DNA of 64,000 nucleotides, taken from an uncultured bacterium (GTDB lineage: Bacteria; Cyanobacteriota; Vampirovibrionia; Gastranaerophilales; Gastranaerophilaceae). This document shows, piece by piece, positions 45,232 to 55,369 of the stretch; positions within the stretch are counted from its first letter, which is position 1; each line of letters opens with the position of its first letter. The translations under genes and the position numbers were made by a program. Below the pieces are notes generated by a model. That model was not told the origin of the DNA and did no database searches. It worked only from the letters and a program-made list of their open reading frames with translations. The stretch covers positions 1 to 64,000 of the forward strand of contig CACYTP010000015.1 in the NCBI GenBank assembly GCA_902777385.1, written 5' to 3'.

Positions 45232-46314
45232 ATGATTTCAAAAATAGTTGGGCAAAGTATAAATAAACAATGCAGGTATCCGAGTTTTCAAGGGAATGAA
45301 AATGCACGGCAAGTACCTGAACCTAATGCTGCAGATAAATTTATAGCAGCAGTTGACAGCATTGCAAAAAAGGAACAACACGGCGGCTTTATGTCAAAAT
45401 ATATGTGGTCACCTACAGCATTTTTTACAGGTGCAGCACTGCCGTGTATTTACGAATCGATAACACTTATAAAAGCAAGAAGGTTAAAACTTGGGGGAAG
45501 TACACCCGAATTAAAAGCATTATTAAAGCACTTTAAGAGGAACTTGGCTCTTCTTATTATCGGTGGCATAGGAGTAATGGAAGGCTTACAATGCTATTTC
45601 AATTCACAAACAGATAAAAATATAAAAAATTTCAGAAAAACTTTTGACAAAATAAATACAAAATCTTCTGCTGAATTAGATGATAAAACTTTCCGCTCAA
45701 CTTATAAAGGTGCCTTTTGTAACAGTCTAAACGGCAAAGTATCAGTAAATCGAAACTTAATCAACGATCCGATTTTCGCTACCAGATTAAAAGGTTTAAT
45801 AAAACACGAATTAGTCCATGCCGGACAATTTGAAACAATTGCCCGTTCAGAAGATGGTATTAAAAAATTGAACTATGCTTCTGTTGCTAAGGTTGCAAAT
45901 ATCGCAAAATCTTCCTACGAAACGAAAAAAGAATTTGAAGAAATATATAAAGCAGTATCAGAAGATACAATAGGTAAATACGACAAAGTAACAATAAAAC
46001 TTTCAGGGGCAGATGTAAATTTCAAAAATTATATTAATGCAATTCATATTCTGCTTAATGACGAAAAAGCAGGATACAATGATATTCCTATGATTTTAGA
46101 TATGTCTCACTATGACAATATAATAAAAGAAAAAGGGAAACTCTCGACAGAAGAGGAGCAAAAAGCTGACATGTATTATGAAGCTTTGCTGCAATATTCA
46201 GACATCACACCAATAAATGCACTTAATCCGTTTGGGTCATACAGAAGTAATATACTGGAAAAGGAAGCTTACAAAGAAAACCAGTCATGGTTCATGAACA
46301 TATTTAACAAATAA
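45232..46314 (+). CDS. Membrane-associated HELVH protein with SFQG motif
   Basis: The 360-residue protein carries the tag RYPSFQGNENAR at residues 16-26, two hydrophobic segments (about 58-76 and 104-120), then a soluble part with the zinc signature KHELVHAGQFE (H192, E193, H196). A later block ILEKEAYKENQSW could give the third ligand Glu, an arrangement like M48/M56-type gluzincins. Unlike typical proteases of that kind it has no obvious signal peptide. AAGG precedes the ATG. Peptidase activity is inferred only from the motif. Its stop codon abuts the convergent membrane protein. Confidence 0.65.
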   Translation: MISKIVGQSINKQCRYPSFQGNENARQVPEPNAADKFIAAVDSIAKKEQHGGFMSKYMWSPTAFFTGAALPCIYESITLIKARRLKLGGSTPELKALLKHFKRNLALLIIGGIGVMEGLQCYFNSQTDKNIKNFRKTFDKINTKSSAELDDKTFRSTYKGAFCNSLNGKVSVNRNLINDPIFATRLKGLIKHELVHAGQFETIARSEDGIKKLNYASVAKVANIAKSSYETKKEFEEIYKAVSEDTIGKYDKVTIKLSGADVNFKNYINAIHILLNDEKAGYNDIPMILDMSHYDNIIKEKGKLSTEEEQKADMYYEALLQYSDITPINALNPFGSYRSNILEKEAYKENQSWFMNIFNK

Positions 46315-47175
46315 TTACTGAGAATTTACGCATTCAAAATCAGGTAAAAACCGTTCTTCAATAATTTTTATATGCTCTTCTTCAGGTACATCAGAATTAT
46401 AAAGCTCTTCGTTAAAAGCTTTGAATTCATTTATATATTTATTAATATTTAGTATTTCATTTTCATAAGTATAATTACATGTAGTTATAAAATGTTCAAG
46501 CAACACAGGTAAGTATTCTTTAATATTTTCTATTATTTTACATTGGTTTGATTTATCTGAAAATGTTTCCTGATTTAACCTGTTCATTATATCTTCCGAA
46601 TACGAATATAATGCCTCATATTCAAGTGTAAGTACAAATTCGCTTATTTTTTCTTTTTGCTTATTATCATAAAACCAACAAACCAAAATAATACCTATTA
46701 TAGCGGCTATTGCATAGTACCATTCATGAATAAGCCTTATACACAAATAAACTATGCCGCCCAGCAATAGTATAAATAATATAAAATTTCCTGCTGTTTG
46801 CAACAGGAATTTAGCATTTTCTTCATTATTAACCCAATATTTTTCTTCAATTTTGGGAGAATGTCTAAATATAATTTTTTCAGCAACTATATTATATATT
46901 ATTCCCACAAGAAGAATTATCCCAATTACGATAAGTACATACCAAAAATTTAAAAAATGCATTTTATAGAGCAGCTTAAAAATTTTGAGCTTCAGCATTA
47001 GATAAAAAACAAACAAGGATACAATAAAAAATTTGTTACCGAATTTTCGATAATTAATCATTTGTTCTTCAGATGTTATAAAATATCCGTCGGAAAAGAA
47101 ATTAGGATAAAATACCCTTTTATTATCCTGTGTATACTTTATAAATACAAGCTGCCAAAAATATTTATCCGACAT
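46315..47175 (-). CDS. Membrane protein, unknown function
   Basis: The 286-residue protein has a hydrophilic Tyr/Phe-rich N-terminus (YFWQLVFIKYTQDNKR), then four hydrophobic segments (about 45-65, 73-95, 125-150, 155-172) and a 110-residue cytoplasmic helical tail rich in Glu and Tyr. I chose ATG 47175 (MSDKYFW), which has GGAG 5 nt upstream; an ATG seven codons earlier has none. No family is recognised. It is the only gene between two tag-bearing proteins. Confidence 0.6.
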   Translation of the reverse strand: MSDKYFWQLVFIKYTQDNKRVFYPNFFSDGYFITSEEQMINYRKFGNKFFIVSLFVFYLMLKLKIFKLLYKMHFLNFWYVLIVIGIILLVGIIYNIVAEKIIFRHSPKIEEKYWVNNEENAKFLLQTAGNFILFILLLGGIVYLCIRLIHEWYYAIAAIIGIILVCWFYDNKQKEKISEFVLTLEYEALYSYSEDIMNRLNQETFSDKSNQCKIIENIKEYLPVLLEHFITTCNYTYENEILNINKYINEFKAFNEELYNSDVPEEEHIKIIEERFLPDFECVNSQ

Positions 47176-47232
47176 AAATGCTCCAACTCTTGTCATTATT
47201 TTATATTATTTTTTTTAAAGTGTAAAGAAATT

Positions 47233-48207
47233 TTAGCATTCCCGAACTTTTTTCCATATATGACAATAAGGTTGATTACTATCAAATACAGATTCTTTAA
47301 ATCCATATTCTTTGAGCATTTTAGTCAAAAGAATCATATCACATACCTGTTCATTCTCATTCTTACCAATTGCAAACAGTCCCTTCATCTCCAAAGCCTT
47401 ATTAATCTGCGGTAATATTCTTTTTAAAATTTCTCTTGTCTGTTTTTCACTTAATTGCATTCTGAAATCATCGTTTGTAGTAATTAAATGATAAAAAGCA
47501 TTTCTAAATGTAAAAGCCAAGAATTTTTCTCCGTTTGTTATTTTATCTAAATCACGAATATCTCCCTGTAAATATTCATAATTCAGCTTTCTCAAACCCT
47601 TGAGTTTGAAAAATTTAGAGTCCGTCTCTATAAAATGAAATTCCGTAAAACTGTTTAAAAACAACTTTATTCGGTTTAAAATACCTTTTCTGCTCTTATC
47701 GGTTTTAACCTCTTTGAATATCTTATTAAACGCTTTCCTGTATTGAACTTCTTTCTTAGTTAATTTTTTAGAAGAATCAAACGCTAGAAATCTGTCATCG
47801 TAAGCACTCAATCCCCAGTTAGAGATATATTCTTCTCCTGTTTTATCTATTGGTCTGGATATAGAATAATAACCTGCCTTTGCCCTTTTAATTGCAACTT
47901 TTCCCAAATCAAATGCGACAATTCTTGATGGAACTTTGTTCATAATCATTTTCATGGATAAACCATCTTCCCCTGTAGAACACGCACCTATCAAAATATT
48001 TTTAACAGCAATATTAGGGAACGTTCTTATCAAGTAATCTTTAATATATTCTAAAGTGTCCGCTTCCCTGAAAAATGCTGTTTCATGTCTTAAATTTATG
48101 TGTCTGCCGTATGCTCTCACATATTCATTACCAAGATACCCGTTAAAACTCACAGGACTTTGAACGTTACAAGTATTATTCACGTTTGGGTTGCCGATAA
48201 TTTGCAA
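47233..48207 (-). CDS. CheR-like methyltransferase with SFNG motif
   Basis: The 324-residue product starts at a TTG with GGAG 7 nt upstream. Residues 1-25 are the tag region (QSPVSFNGYLGNEY). The core is a CheR-type SAM-dependent methyltransferase: ETAFFREADTLEYIKDYL, ILIGACSTGEDGLSMKMI (the SAM loop, GCSTGEE in CheR), IVAFDLGKVAIKRAKAGYY, and FRNAFYHLI in place of CheR's CRNVLIYF. Family members methylate Glu side chains of chemoreceptors, but no chemotaxis gene is present and the N-terminal CheR helical domain is missing. The substrate is unknown; another acidic-side-chain or small-molecule methylation is possible. Confidence 0.75.
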   Translation of the reverse strand: MQIIGNPNVNNTCNVQSPVSFNGYLGNEYVRAYGRHINLRHETAFFREADTLEYIKDYLIRTFPNIAVKNILIGACSTGEDGLSMKMIMNKVPSRIVAFDLGKVAIKRAKAGYYSISRPIDKTGEEYISNWGLSAYDDRFLAFDSSKKLTKKEVQYRKAFNKIFKEVKTDKSRKGILNRIKLFLNSFTEFHFIETDSKFFKLKGLRKLNYEYLQGDIRDLDKITNGEKFLAFTFRNAFYHLITTNDDFRMQLSEKQTREILKRILPQINKALEMKGLFAIGKNENEQVCDMILLTKMLKEYGFKESVFDSNQPYCHIWKKVREC

Positions 48208-48296
48208 ATTATTTCTCCATTGGCTTTTTCCACTAAAAGTTAATGAAGAAAAATTATTGCCTAAATTAAGCTAAATTGTTAACTCTTGTTTACAAA

Positions 48297-48320
48297 TAAA
48301 AAGCCCTCGGGGGGCTTTTA
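48297..48320 (-). terminator. Terminator after the calpain-like gene
   Basis: AAAAGCCC and GGGCTTTT pair around a short C/G-rich loop (GGGCTTTTTATTT on the minus strand). Confidence 0.75.
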
Positions 48321-48327
48321 TTTATTA

Positions 48328-49956
48328 TTATGCTTTTCCGTATCTCTGATATAAATCATTGAATTTCCGCAAATCCTCAGATGTTATGCTAGCAGTATTA
48401 CCTGCTGATATTTTTGCCATAACCTCTCTTACTTTATCTTTTATATCATCCGATAATTCTGCTCTTGACATGCGTAATACCATTCTGTTGAAATCATCAA
48501 ATGAAACCCGTGGAATATTTTGCATTCCTGCAGCCTGAGCGTTATAGTGTTCAAGAAAATCATCAATTTTTTTATTGCTTATATCAAAATTATCCTGACC
48601 TTTTATATTTATCCGATTTCTATTATTGCCGTTACGTCTAATCCTTGCGAATAATGCATCCATATTAACGCTGTTGTTACGTCTTGATGGTCTGTTAGAA
48701 CGAGACCCCATGCCACTTTCAGCATAATTTTGGTTAATTTGATTTACATCCATTCTTTGAGCGACAAACTGATCACACATTCTTAAGAAATCCCTTCTTG
48801 GTATAGGTTCAATTTTATCAGGGTGCCAAGGATTAGCAACATATATAATGTCATCAGTAATCTTAACGACCGTTATCGCATGATATCCGCCGGCTTTAGT
48901 TTTTCCGTCAGGCCCGTTTTTGGCACATCTTACTGAAAACACAAGTGCATATTCTTTCTCATGCCCTTTATACTTATTCAGCATATTATTCAATCCGGCT
49001 TCTTCGTGCGTTAAATGCGAAATTTCATTGGTACCACTGCCTTTACTCAGAGTATGAGCTGATAACATACCTTGGGATTCCATCTCAGCTCTTGAAATGT
49101 AACCGTACTGTCCATCATTATATAATTTAAGATTACTATGCTTCTTCTTTCCTGCTACATAAGCATCTGATTTTTGTCCGGTCAAAATAAATCCTGCATC
49201 CCAGGCATACCCACCATCCATATAATCATTGTTAGATATTCTGTCACGCCCAAATCCACCCTCTGCATTATAAGCATTTTCAGAAACACCAGTATTTCTC
49301 AATGTTTGGGCAAGTTCTGCACGATAACTTTCCATAGCAAGTTCTAATGCAATTACTTCAATATCACCACTTGAATAACTCTGTCCTGCCAGATTTCTCG
49401 CTTTTTCAATAGCTGCCGCCGTTATCTGGTATGTTCCGGTTATTTCACACTTATTACCCAGCCCTTTTGCCTCGAAGTTCTTTCTTACTGCAGCAGCTCC
49501 CGGAAGTTTTATTGTAAAAGAACCATCAGAATTTAATGTTACATTTTTTCTCAGAATTTCCTGACCATGTCTTGTATTTCTTATCGCATTTATCTCTGCA
49601 AGATAGAAACAATCACCTCTATGTCCTTGATTTGAAGTGTCTATTACACCATTAGGATTGTTCAAATTACTATTTGCAGAAGATGAAGTTCCTCTAAAGC
49701 TAAACCTTTCATTTATAGCAGCATAATCTATATTTCCAATATAATTTCTGTTTCCACTCACAGTAGACACAGACTCTTCACCAATAACCCTTGTATTTCC
49801 TACACGACGTCCTAATTGAAAATCATAATCAGGTTTCCTTGCCGCAGGTACCATAACTACGGGTTTATTATTATTTCTTGTTTTTGCTTTATCGCTCTTA
49901 ACAACACCATTCTGACCAAATATATGTCTGATAATATTGCCATCAATTTCTGCCAT
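48328..49956 (-). CDS. Calpain-like cysteine protease (C2 type)
   Basis: The 542-residue protein has the calpain triad in order: Q110 and C116 in SNQGHRGDCFYLAEINAI, H359 in AGGYHAITVV, and N375 in YVANPWHPD, with the intervening GGYAWDAGFILTG block that calpains also share. An N-terminal 90-residue extension contains the tag ERFSFRGTSS (S86-F87-R88-G89), and a C-terminal 150 residues are Asn/Arg-rich then helical, with no calcium-binding C2 or EF-hand domain seen. No signal peptide is present. Bacterial calpain-like proteases of this size are usually regulated by their own extensions. The target is unknown. GAGGATAAGAG precedes the ATG. Confidence 0.82.
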   Translation of the reverse strand: MAEIDGNIIRHIFGQNGVVKSDKAKTRNNNKPVVMVPAARKPDYDFQLGRRVGNTRVIGEESVSTVSGNRNYIGNIDYAAINERFSFRGTSSSANSNLNNPNGVIDTSNQGHRGDCFYLAEINAIRNTRHGQEILRKNVTLNSDGSFTIKLPGAAAVRKNFEAKGLGNKCEITGTYQITAAAIEKARNLAGQSYSSGDIEVIALELAMESYRAELAQTLRNTGVSENAYNAEGGFGRDRISNNDYMDGGYAWDAGFILTGQKSDAYVAGKKKHSNLKLYNDGQYGYISRAEMESQGMLSAHTLSKGSGTNEISHLTHEEAGLNNMLNKYKGHEKEYALVFSVRCAKNGPDGKTKAGGYHAITVVKITDDIIYVANPWHPDKIEPIPRRDFLRMCDQFVAQRMDVNQINQNYAESGMGSRSNRPSRRNNSVNMDALFARIRRNGNNRNRINIKGQDNFDISNKKIDDFLEHYNAQAAGMQNIPRVSFDDFNRMVLRMSRAELSDDIKDKVREVMAKISAGNTASITSEDLRKFNDLYQRYGKA

Positions 49957-50052
49957 ATACTCTTATCCTCATTAATACTTCTTATATTATATAAGTATTA
50001 TATATATAGTATATTTACATGTATAATTTATTTTTTTACAAAAATTAATAAC

Positions 50053-52686
50053 TTAATATAATCTTTTAAGCTCATATTTTAATTTTGAAGCTTTATTTGG
50101 GTTTCCTTGAACCTTAACTTTAAATATTTCAAGCTGATTTTTATTCGCTTCGATTTCCGGTATTTTATTTATTTTGTCCATATATAAATCTTTTGTTTTT
50201 TCCGGTCTTAGAACAATCTTTGTAACAACAGATAAAGGTAAAAATAAAACTTTAATACCTTTCTGAGCATTTTTATTATATTTACCCCATAAATAGAATT
50301 CAGCAGCCTGAGTATCCATATTATATTCACCCTCAAGAAATGTTGCTAAAAATCTGTGATGCGAATATACGTTTATATATTCTATTTTTTCGTTTCTCAC
50401 ATCAAAGGTGCCATGCAAATCAGCTTTTATAATATTTAATTTTTCTTTATTTATATGTATAACATCCGGCAAAGAAAATTTTATTTGATGCTTTTTAGAT
50501 TTATTAATTATAAATTCCCTGTTACCAAGTTTTGTTAATGCTCCATCTTGTATATTAAATTCAGTATGAGCATAGATTTTATCTAATTTATTTTTAGTAA
50601 TCAGGTGCGTATTTACGTTTGCATACCCCATAACCTGATTTTGAAGATTTAAAAGCATATCTGCAGCTCTATTTGAATCAATGTTATGTGCAGAGAAATC
50701 AATATCCGAAGATTTTGTCGGAATATAGAAAGTTCCTTTTGCCGAGAGAGTACCGTTTGCAAACTTTATATCAGGCATATCAAAAATTACATTATCTTTC
50801 TTCAAACTTCCTACAAGATATAGATTTTCCATGACAACACGACCATAAGTAATTTTATCAAGCTTTATTGTTCCATGTTCTACAATCCAGTCAATCTTTT
50901 TTGTTTTTTCAGGTAACTTTACATGGAAAACGTTTTTTTTACGTTTATTCTGCTCAAGAGTAAATTTTTCCAGATATAAATCTAAATTATGGATAGTAAT
51001 TCTGTTCTTAAAATGGTTATCAAGATTTATAAATCCCCTGTAAATAGCTTTGTTATAAGTACCATCTGCTTCGATTTCCATAATTTTTTCATCCGCAGAC
51101 ACTTTCGCTGATTTTATATAAAAATCTTTATAGTATGAATTTTTAAGACTGAAATTCCCCGTTACAATTTCTTTTGGATAATAATATGTTATATTGCCGT
51201 TAAAAGTCCCACCCTTGACATGTCTGCCAAAAGAACCCGTCAAGGAAACAGGTGCATCACCATCTGTCTTCCCGGTGATATATTCAAGATGAAATTTATT
51301 GTTTTCTCGTTTTAAAAGTCCGTTACCGCTTATAATTGCATCGATTTTGTCATCTTTTTTAACTACCGAGTAATCAAAAGTCTGAAGAAACATATTATCT
51401 CCATCCTTGAGAGTCCTGCCGTAAACCCGGCGTCTGTCTCCAAGTAATCCTAAATCACAACCCCTGTAATACACATTTGCACCAATCGGGATTTTAGCCC
51501 AATACTCAACAAGCGGCTTTTGATTATGAACTACATATTTAATTGATAAGTTTATACGGTTTGTTACATCGGCATAAGGAACATACTTTTGAGCAAATTT
51601 ACTGCCAACTTCCGATTGAACATGTCCAACAACCATCCTGCTTTTATCAAACATACTTACTGCTTTTACATCACTATATACTTTTTCATGACCAAAAAGC
51701 CCGACAGAACTTGCATACATATTATCGCCATTAAACTTAAATCTTACATCAGGAAACAAAACAGGAATTGAAAATTTTACAGTTTTTGCAGACAAATTTG
51801 TTGTATGTATATCTCCAAAAATTCCTTTATTATTTACTTTCAAATCAAAATCTGCAAATCCGCCAAAATCATAAAAATTTTCAATAAAATTCTTTTCATT
51901 TGGCTTAAAATGCTTCATTGTTGCAAGGAAAGCAACTTTTATTAATCTTACAGAAACCCCTTTTGCTTTTACATCAAAATCAAAATTTTTCTTATTATCA
52001 GCAAGTTTCCCTGATAACCGAACTTCTACCTCCCCAATTCTTACACCAAAATTTTCTGCTCTGACAGTATTATTTTTCAAGCTAAGATACCCCCTGCTAC
52101 CCAGCTTTATACTCTTATTCATTTTCCTTGAATAAAGCTTTGCATCTGTATCAATAATAAATTTGTCATTATACGGAACAATATTGAACTTACCTATTAA
52201 CAAATTTATTCTGTCTTTCTGATTATCTTGCAATACAATGTCAGATTTTCTTACATTAATATAAGGTAATTTCTCAACAGAAAAAGTTTTATTTTTATTT
52301 TCTTTAAAGCTAAAATGAATACCCTCAAATACAGGCTTATCAAAAAATAAATACCCTATTGATACGGAATTTGGTCTGATTTTAAAAGATTCAAATTTTA
52401 ATATGATATCTTCACCGATAATGAATGAGTTTTTATTTTTGTCTGACAGGTTAACATGCTCAATATGCAGATCAGATGACATATCAGGATATGTTGAAAG
52501 TTTTAAATTATGAATATCTGAATGAACTCCGATTCTTCTCAACATCAAAGCACTAACTTTAGTTGAAAACCATTTTGAATTACACACAAACGGCAATAAA
52601 CATAAAAAAGAAAAATAAACAACTGCAATAACAAGCAGGATGGTAAAAACCATAAATAGAGCTATTTTTCTTGCATTTGTTTTCAT
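50053..52686 (-). CDS. AsmA/TamB-like large envelope protein
   Basis: The 877-residue protein has one N-terminal TM helix (residues 8-33) and then a long succession of short beta strands separated by turns (GVRIGEVEVRLSGKLADN, DGDAPVSLTGSFG, LPDIKFANGTLSAKGTFY), the pattern of AsmA, TamB and YhdP. These form a long hydrophobic groove between inner and outer membrane for phospholipid transfer. The C-terminal DUF-type region WGKYNKNAQKGIKV fits AsmA-like C termini. No partner gene is nearby. It is a single gene and supports a two-membrane envelope. Confidence 0.78.
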   Translation of the reverse strand: MKTNARKIALFMVFTILLVIAVVYFSFLCLLPFVCNSKWFSTKVSALMLRRIGVHSDIHNLKLSTYPDMSSDLHIEHVNLSDKNKNSFIIGEDIILKFESFKIRPNSVSIGYLFFDKPVFEGIHFSFKENKNKTFSVEKLPYINVRKSDIVLQDNQKDRINLLIGKFNIVPYNDKFIIDTDAKLYSRKMNKSIKLGSRGYLSLKNNTVRAENFGVRIGEVEVRLSGKLADNKKNFDFDVKAKGVSVRLIKVAFLATMKHFKPNEKNFIENFYDFGGFADFDLKVNNKGIFGDIHTTNLSAKTVKFSIPVLFPDVRFKFNGDNMYASSVGLFGHEKVYSDVKAVSMFDKSRMVVGHVQSEVGSKFAQKYVPYADVTNRINLSIKYVVHNQKPLVEYWAKIPIGANVYYRGCDLGLLGDRRRVYGRTLKDGDNMFLQTFDYSVVKKDDKIDAIISGNGLLKRENNKFHLEYITGKTDGDAPVSLTGSFGRHVKGGTFNGNITYYYPKEIVTGNFSLKNSYYKDFYIKSAKVSADEKIMEIEADGTYNKAIYRGFINLDNHFKNRITIHNLDLYLEKFTLEQNKRKKNVFHVKLPEKTKKIDWIVEHGTIKLDKITYGRVVMENLYLVGSLKKDNVIFDMPDIKFANGTLSAKGTFYIPTKSSDIDFSAHNIDSNRAADMLLNLQNQVMGYANVNTHLITKNKLDKIYAHTEFNIQDGALTKLGNREFIINKSKKHQIKFSLPDVIHINKEKLNIIKADLHGTFDVRNEKIEYINVYSHHRFLATFLEGEYNMDTQAAEFYLWGKYNKNAQKGIKVLFLPLSVVTKIVLRPEKTKDLYMDKINKIPEIEANKNQLEIFKVKVQGNPNKASKLKYELKRLY

Positions 52687-52764
52687 AAAAACATGATAAT
52701 TTTGACAATTCTCAATGTCAAGCTGTAATACACGATTATTAAGCTTTTTGACTATACATTGAAA

Positions 52765-52920
52765 CTATTTATAAGATTGCTCAAGTTTATTTTTTATAAG
52801 TTTTAATTCATCTCTTGTAAGATACGCTGCAAATCTTGAAAATTCATACATTGCATCCTCATAGGAATACTGCCGTCTTTCAACTTTTTGTATCCATTCT
52901 CTAACTTCTTTTGTAATCAT
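52765..52920 (-). CDS. Small helical protein, unknown function
   Basis: A 51-residue open frame begins MITKEVREWIQKVERRQYS and ends NKLEQSYK. AAGGGT lies 8 nt before the ATG. The peptide is amphipathic and predicted all-helical, with a balanced Lys/Glu content and no signal peptide. It lies downstream of the secD-secF terminator, with no terminator of its own visible. The good ribosome site and the coding-like composition support it, but length leaves doubt. Confidence 0.55.
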   Translation of the reverse strand: MITKEVREWIQKVERRQYSYEDAMYEFSRFAAYLTRDELKLIKNKLEQSYK

Positions 52921-52939
52921 ATTTCAACCCTTATATTTA

Positions 52940-52970
52940 AATAGGGGTTAGTATTCGCTAACCCCTATTG
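52940..52970 (-). terminator. Terminator after secF
   Basis: AATAGGGGTTAG and CTAACCCCTATT pair around TATTCG, followed by T-rich sequence on both strands. Confidence 0.8.
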
Positions 52971-52993
52971 TTATATTTTTTGTCTTACTATAT

Positions 52994-53983
52994 TTACAAA
53001 GCTTTTGCTTTTGCTAATTTTTTACTGTCCTTGTCTTCCCATATTGATACAAGAACCGTACAGAAGAAGATACTTGACCAAGTACCAACGATTACACCGA
53101 TAATCATTGCCAAAACAAAATCTCTCGTAGTTACACCACCAAAGAAATACAATGCCAGCAATGTTATCAATGTTGAAAATGAAGTATTAATACTTCTTGT
53201 TAATGTTTGATTAACAGAAGCATTAACAATTTCTCCAAAAGACATTTTCTTTGAATAATATCTTAAGTTTTCACGAATACGGTCAAATGTAACGATTGTA
53301 TCATTAATTGAAAAACCAATAAGAGTAAGTATTGCAGTAATGAATAAACTGTCAACTTCAACACCGCAGAATATTCCTAATAATGCAAATACTCCGCATA
53401 CAAATAATGTATCATGACATAATCCTAAAATTGCCGCCAAAGCATAGGTAAATTTAAATCTTATCGTTAAATAAATTACCATACCCAATATTGCAACAAT
53501 TAACGCCATAGATGATTTCTTAAACAATTCTTTACCAAGTGTAGGTCCAACCGAAGTAACTGACATCAATTCAGAATTAGGATGTGCCTTCGCTATAACT
53601 TGTGTAATTTTATTTTCTGTATTAGTTTCTTCACTGATAAATTTTGTTCTTATAGAAATTATATTTTTCAAGTTTACATTTGTTTTCTGATTTTCAGCAT
53701 TTGCATGAATAATCTGTATGTTAGGATTATCAATGCCTGCTTTTGCGAGTTCTGTTCTTAATGTTGCCAATTCCTGATTTGCAATATCTTCCTGAACTCC
53801 ATATTGCAAGATTGTACCACCTGTATAATCAATACCGACTTTCAGCGGTGAATGATTTTTTACTGCTCCGTATATAAGCCCTAATGTTCCCGGCAAAAGT
53901 AATATTGCGGTAACACAAAGCCATACGAATTTGTATTTTACAATATTTATAAGATTTCTTGATGTTATTTCGTTAGCTGTCAT
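52994..53983 (-). CDS. secF: Protein translocase subunit SecF
   Basis: The 329-residue protein has six TM helices, the SecF-type periplasmic domain after TM1 (GIDYTGGTILQYGV) and the conserved GFSINDTIVTFDRIRENLR loop. SecDF uses the proton gradient to pull proteins through SecYEG. I chose the ATG at 53983 (MTANEITSRNL), with GAGGG 8 nt upstream inside the end of a longer alternative. It follows secD by 20 nt. Confidence 0.95.
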   Translation of the reverse strand: MTANEITSRNLINIVKYKFVWLCVTAILLLPGTLGLIYGAVKNHSPLKVGIDYTGGTILQYGVQEDIANQELATLRTELAKAGIDNPNIQIIHANAENQKTNVNLKNIISIRTKFISEETNTENKITQVIAKAHPNSELMSVTSVGPTLGKELFKKSSMALIVAILGMVIYLTIRFKFTYALAAILGLCHDTLFVCGVFALLGIFCGVEVDSLFITAILTLIGFSINDTIVTFDRIRENLRYYSKKMSFGEIVNASVNQTLTRSINTSFSTLITLLALYFFGGVTTRDFVLAMIIGVIVGTWSSIFFCTVLVSIWEDKDSKKLAKAKAL

Positions 53984-54003
53984 TTCTGTTTCCCTCATAT
54001 TTC

Positions 54004-55314
54004 CTAGTCCAAAATACCAAAACGTGCATTTTCACGTTTAGTTTCGGTAGCTTCATAAGCTTTTCCTATTTCAGACTTCTTCAAACCAAATAATGCCGGA
54101 TATTTTAATTCGCCAGTACCGAATATTAAGTGCATAAAGTTCTTTGTAATAGTAATAGCACTAAACATTGATATTATTACACCCATTGCAAGTGTTAGTG
54201 CGAACCCTTTGACAACACTTGAACCAAAATAATACAAGATTAAACACGCAATAATTGTTGTCATATTAGAGTCTAAAATACTTGTCCATGCTCTGTCAAA
54301 ACCTGAATTAATTGCAGTAAACAAATTTCTGCCGGCTCTTAATTCTTCTTTCATTCTTTCAAAAATCAATATATTTGCATCAACCGCCATACCTATAGAA
54401 AGAATGAAGCCTGCAATACCCGCAAGTGTAAGAGTTACAGGAATTGCTTTAAATAATGCAAATAACATTAAACTATATAAAATAAGTGCAATATCGGCAA
54501 TAACCCCAGGGGCTCTGTACATAAATATCATAAATAACATTACAAAACCTAACCCGATAATGCCTGCGAATTTTGATTTTGCAATACTATCAGAACCCAA
54601 TGTAGCACCTACGGTATTTTCTTCTACAATCTTTGCAGGAACAGGCAATGCACCTGCATTCAGCAGATTAACCATTTCCTGAGCTTCTTCCATAGAAAAG
54701 CCACTATCACCCCCGCCGGTAATCTGAGCATGTCCGCCATAAATTGCCTCATTTACTCTAGGAGCAGACTGTAAATCTCCGTTAAAGAATATCGCCATTT
54801 CTTGCCCTACAAGTGCCTTTGTAAGTTCAGCAAATTTCTTTGAACCTTCGGAGTTGAATTCTAACGATACTACCCATTGTCCTGAAGAATCAGTAGTAAG
54901 CTGAGATTTTGTTAAATCTCTACCTGTCAAATCAGCGTCAAGCCAAATTCTGTTTCCGTTTGCATCAGTTCCCGGCTTTTTAAATTCCAATTGGGCAGTT
55001 TCACCTATATACGTTTTTGCCTTTTGCAAATCTGTTTCTCCAGGGATTTCAACCATTAATCTGTTTTCACCAACACGTTGAACAACAGTTTCTGATACCC
55101 CGAGTTTATTTACACGATTTTCAATAGAAAACTGTAAAGTATTCATTACATCATCTGTAATTTGCGGAATTGCTTTTGTAGTCTGTGCTTCTAATACCAA
55201 CCTTGAACCGCCGGCAAGGTCTAATCCTAATTTTGTCGGTTTTGTGCAGATAACAAATATTGAAGCTATTGCTATCAATACGATTGCCCAAAACATAATA
55301 ATTTTGTTTTTCAC
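54004..55314 (-). CDS. secD: Protein translocase subunit SecD
   Basis: The 436-residue protein begins at a GTG with GGGAG 7 nt upstream. It has the SecD P1-type periplasmic domain (GLDLAGGSRLVLEAQ) and six TM helices with AGFILSIGMAVDANILIFERMKEELRAG. The family's usual length is 500-600; the P1 head insert is shorter than in E. coli. It works with SecF, and both separate genes are present. Confidence 0.95.
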   Translation of the reverse strand: MKNKIIMFWAIVLIAIASIFVICTKPTKLGLDLAGGSRLVLEAQTTKAIPQITDDVMNTLQFSIENRVNKLGVSETVVQRVGENRLMVEIPGETDLQKAKTYIGETAQLEFKKPGTDANGNRIWLDADLTGRDLTKSQLTTDSSGQWVVSLEFNSEGSKKFAELTKALVGQEMAIFFNGDLQSAPRVNEAIYGGHAQITGGGDSGFSMEEAQEMVNLLNAGALPVPAKIVEENTVGATLGSDSIAKSKFAGIIGLGFVMLFMIFMYRAPGVIADIALILYSLMLFALFKAIPVTLTLAGIAGFILSIGMAVDANILIFERMKEELRAGRNLFTAINSGFDRAWTSILDSNMTTIIACLILYYFGSSVVKGFALTLAMGVIISMFSAITITKNFMHLIFGTGELKYPALFGLKKSEIGKAYEATETKRENARFGILD

Positions 55315-55369
55315 TTTTTTCTCCCTTTATATATTAGTCTAATTTTATTTAAAATATAGTTTCATCGGA

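Noticed and set aside
52994..53210. Plus-strand open frame of 80 residues antisense to secF
   Set aside because: It lies wholly on the coding strand complement of secF with no ribosome site.
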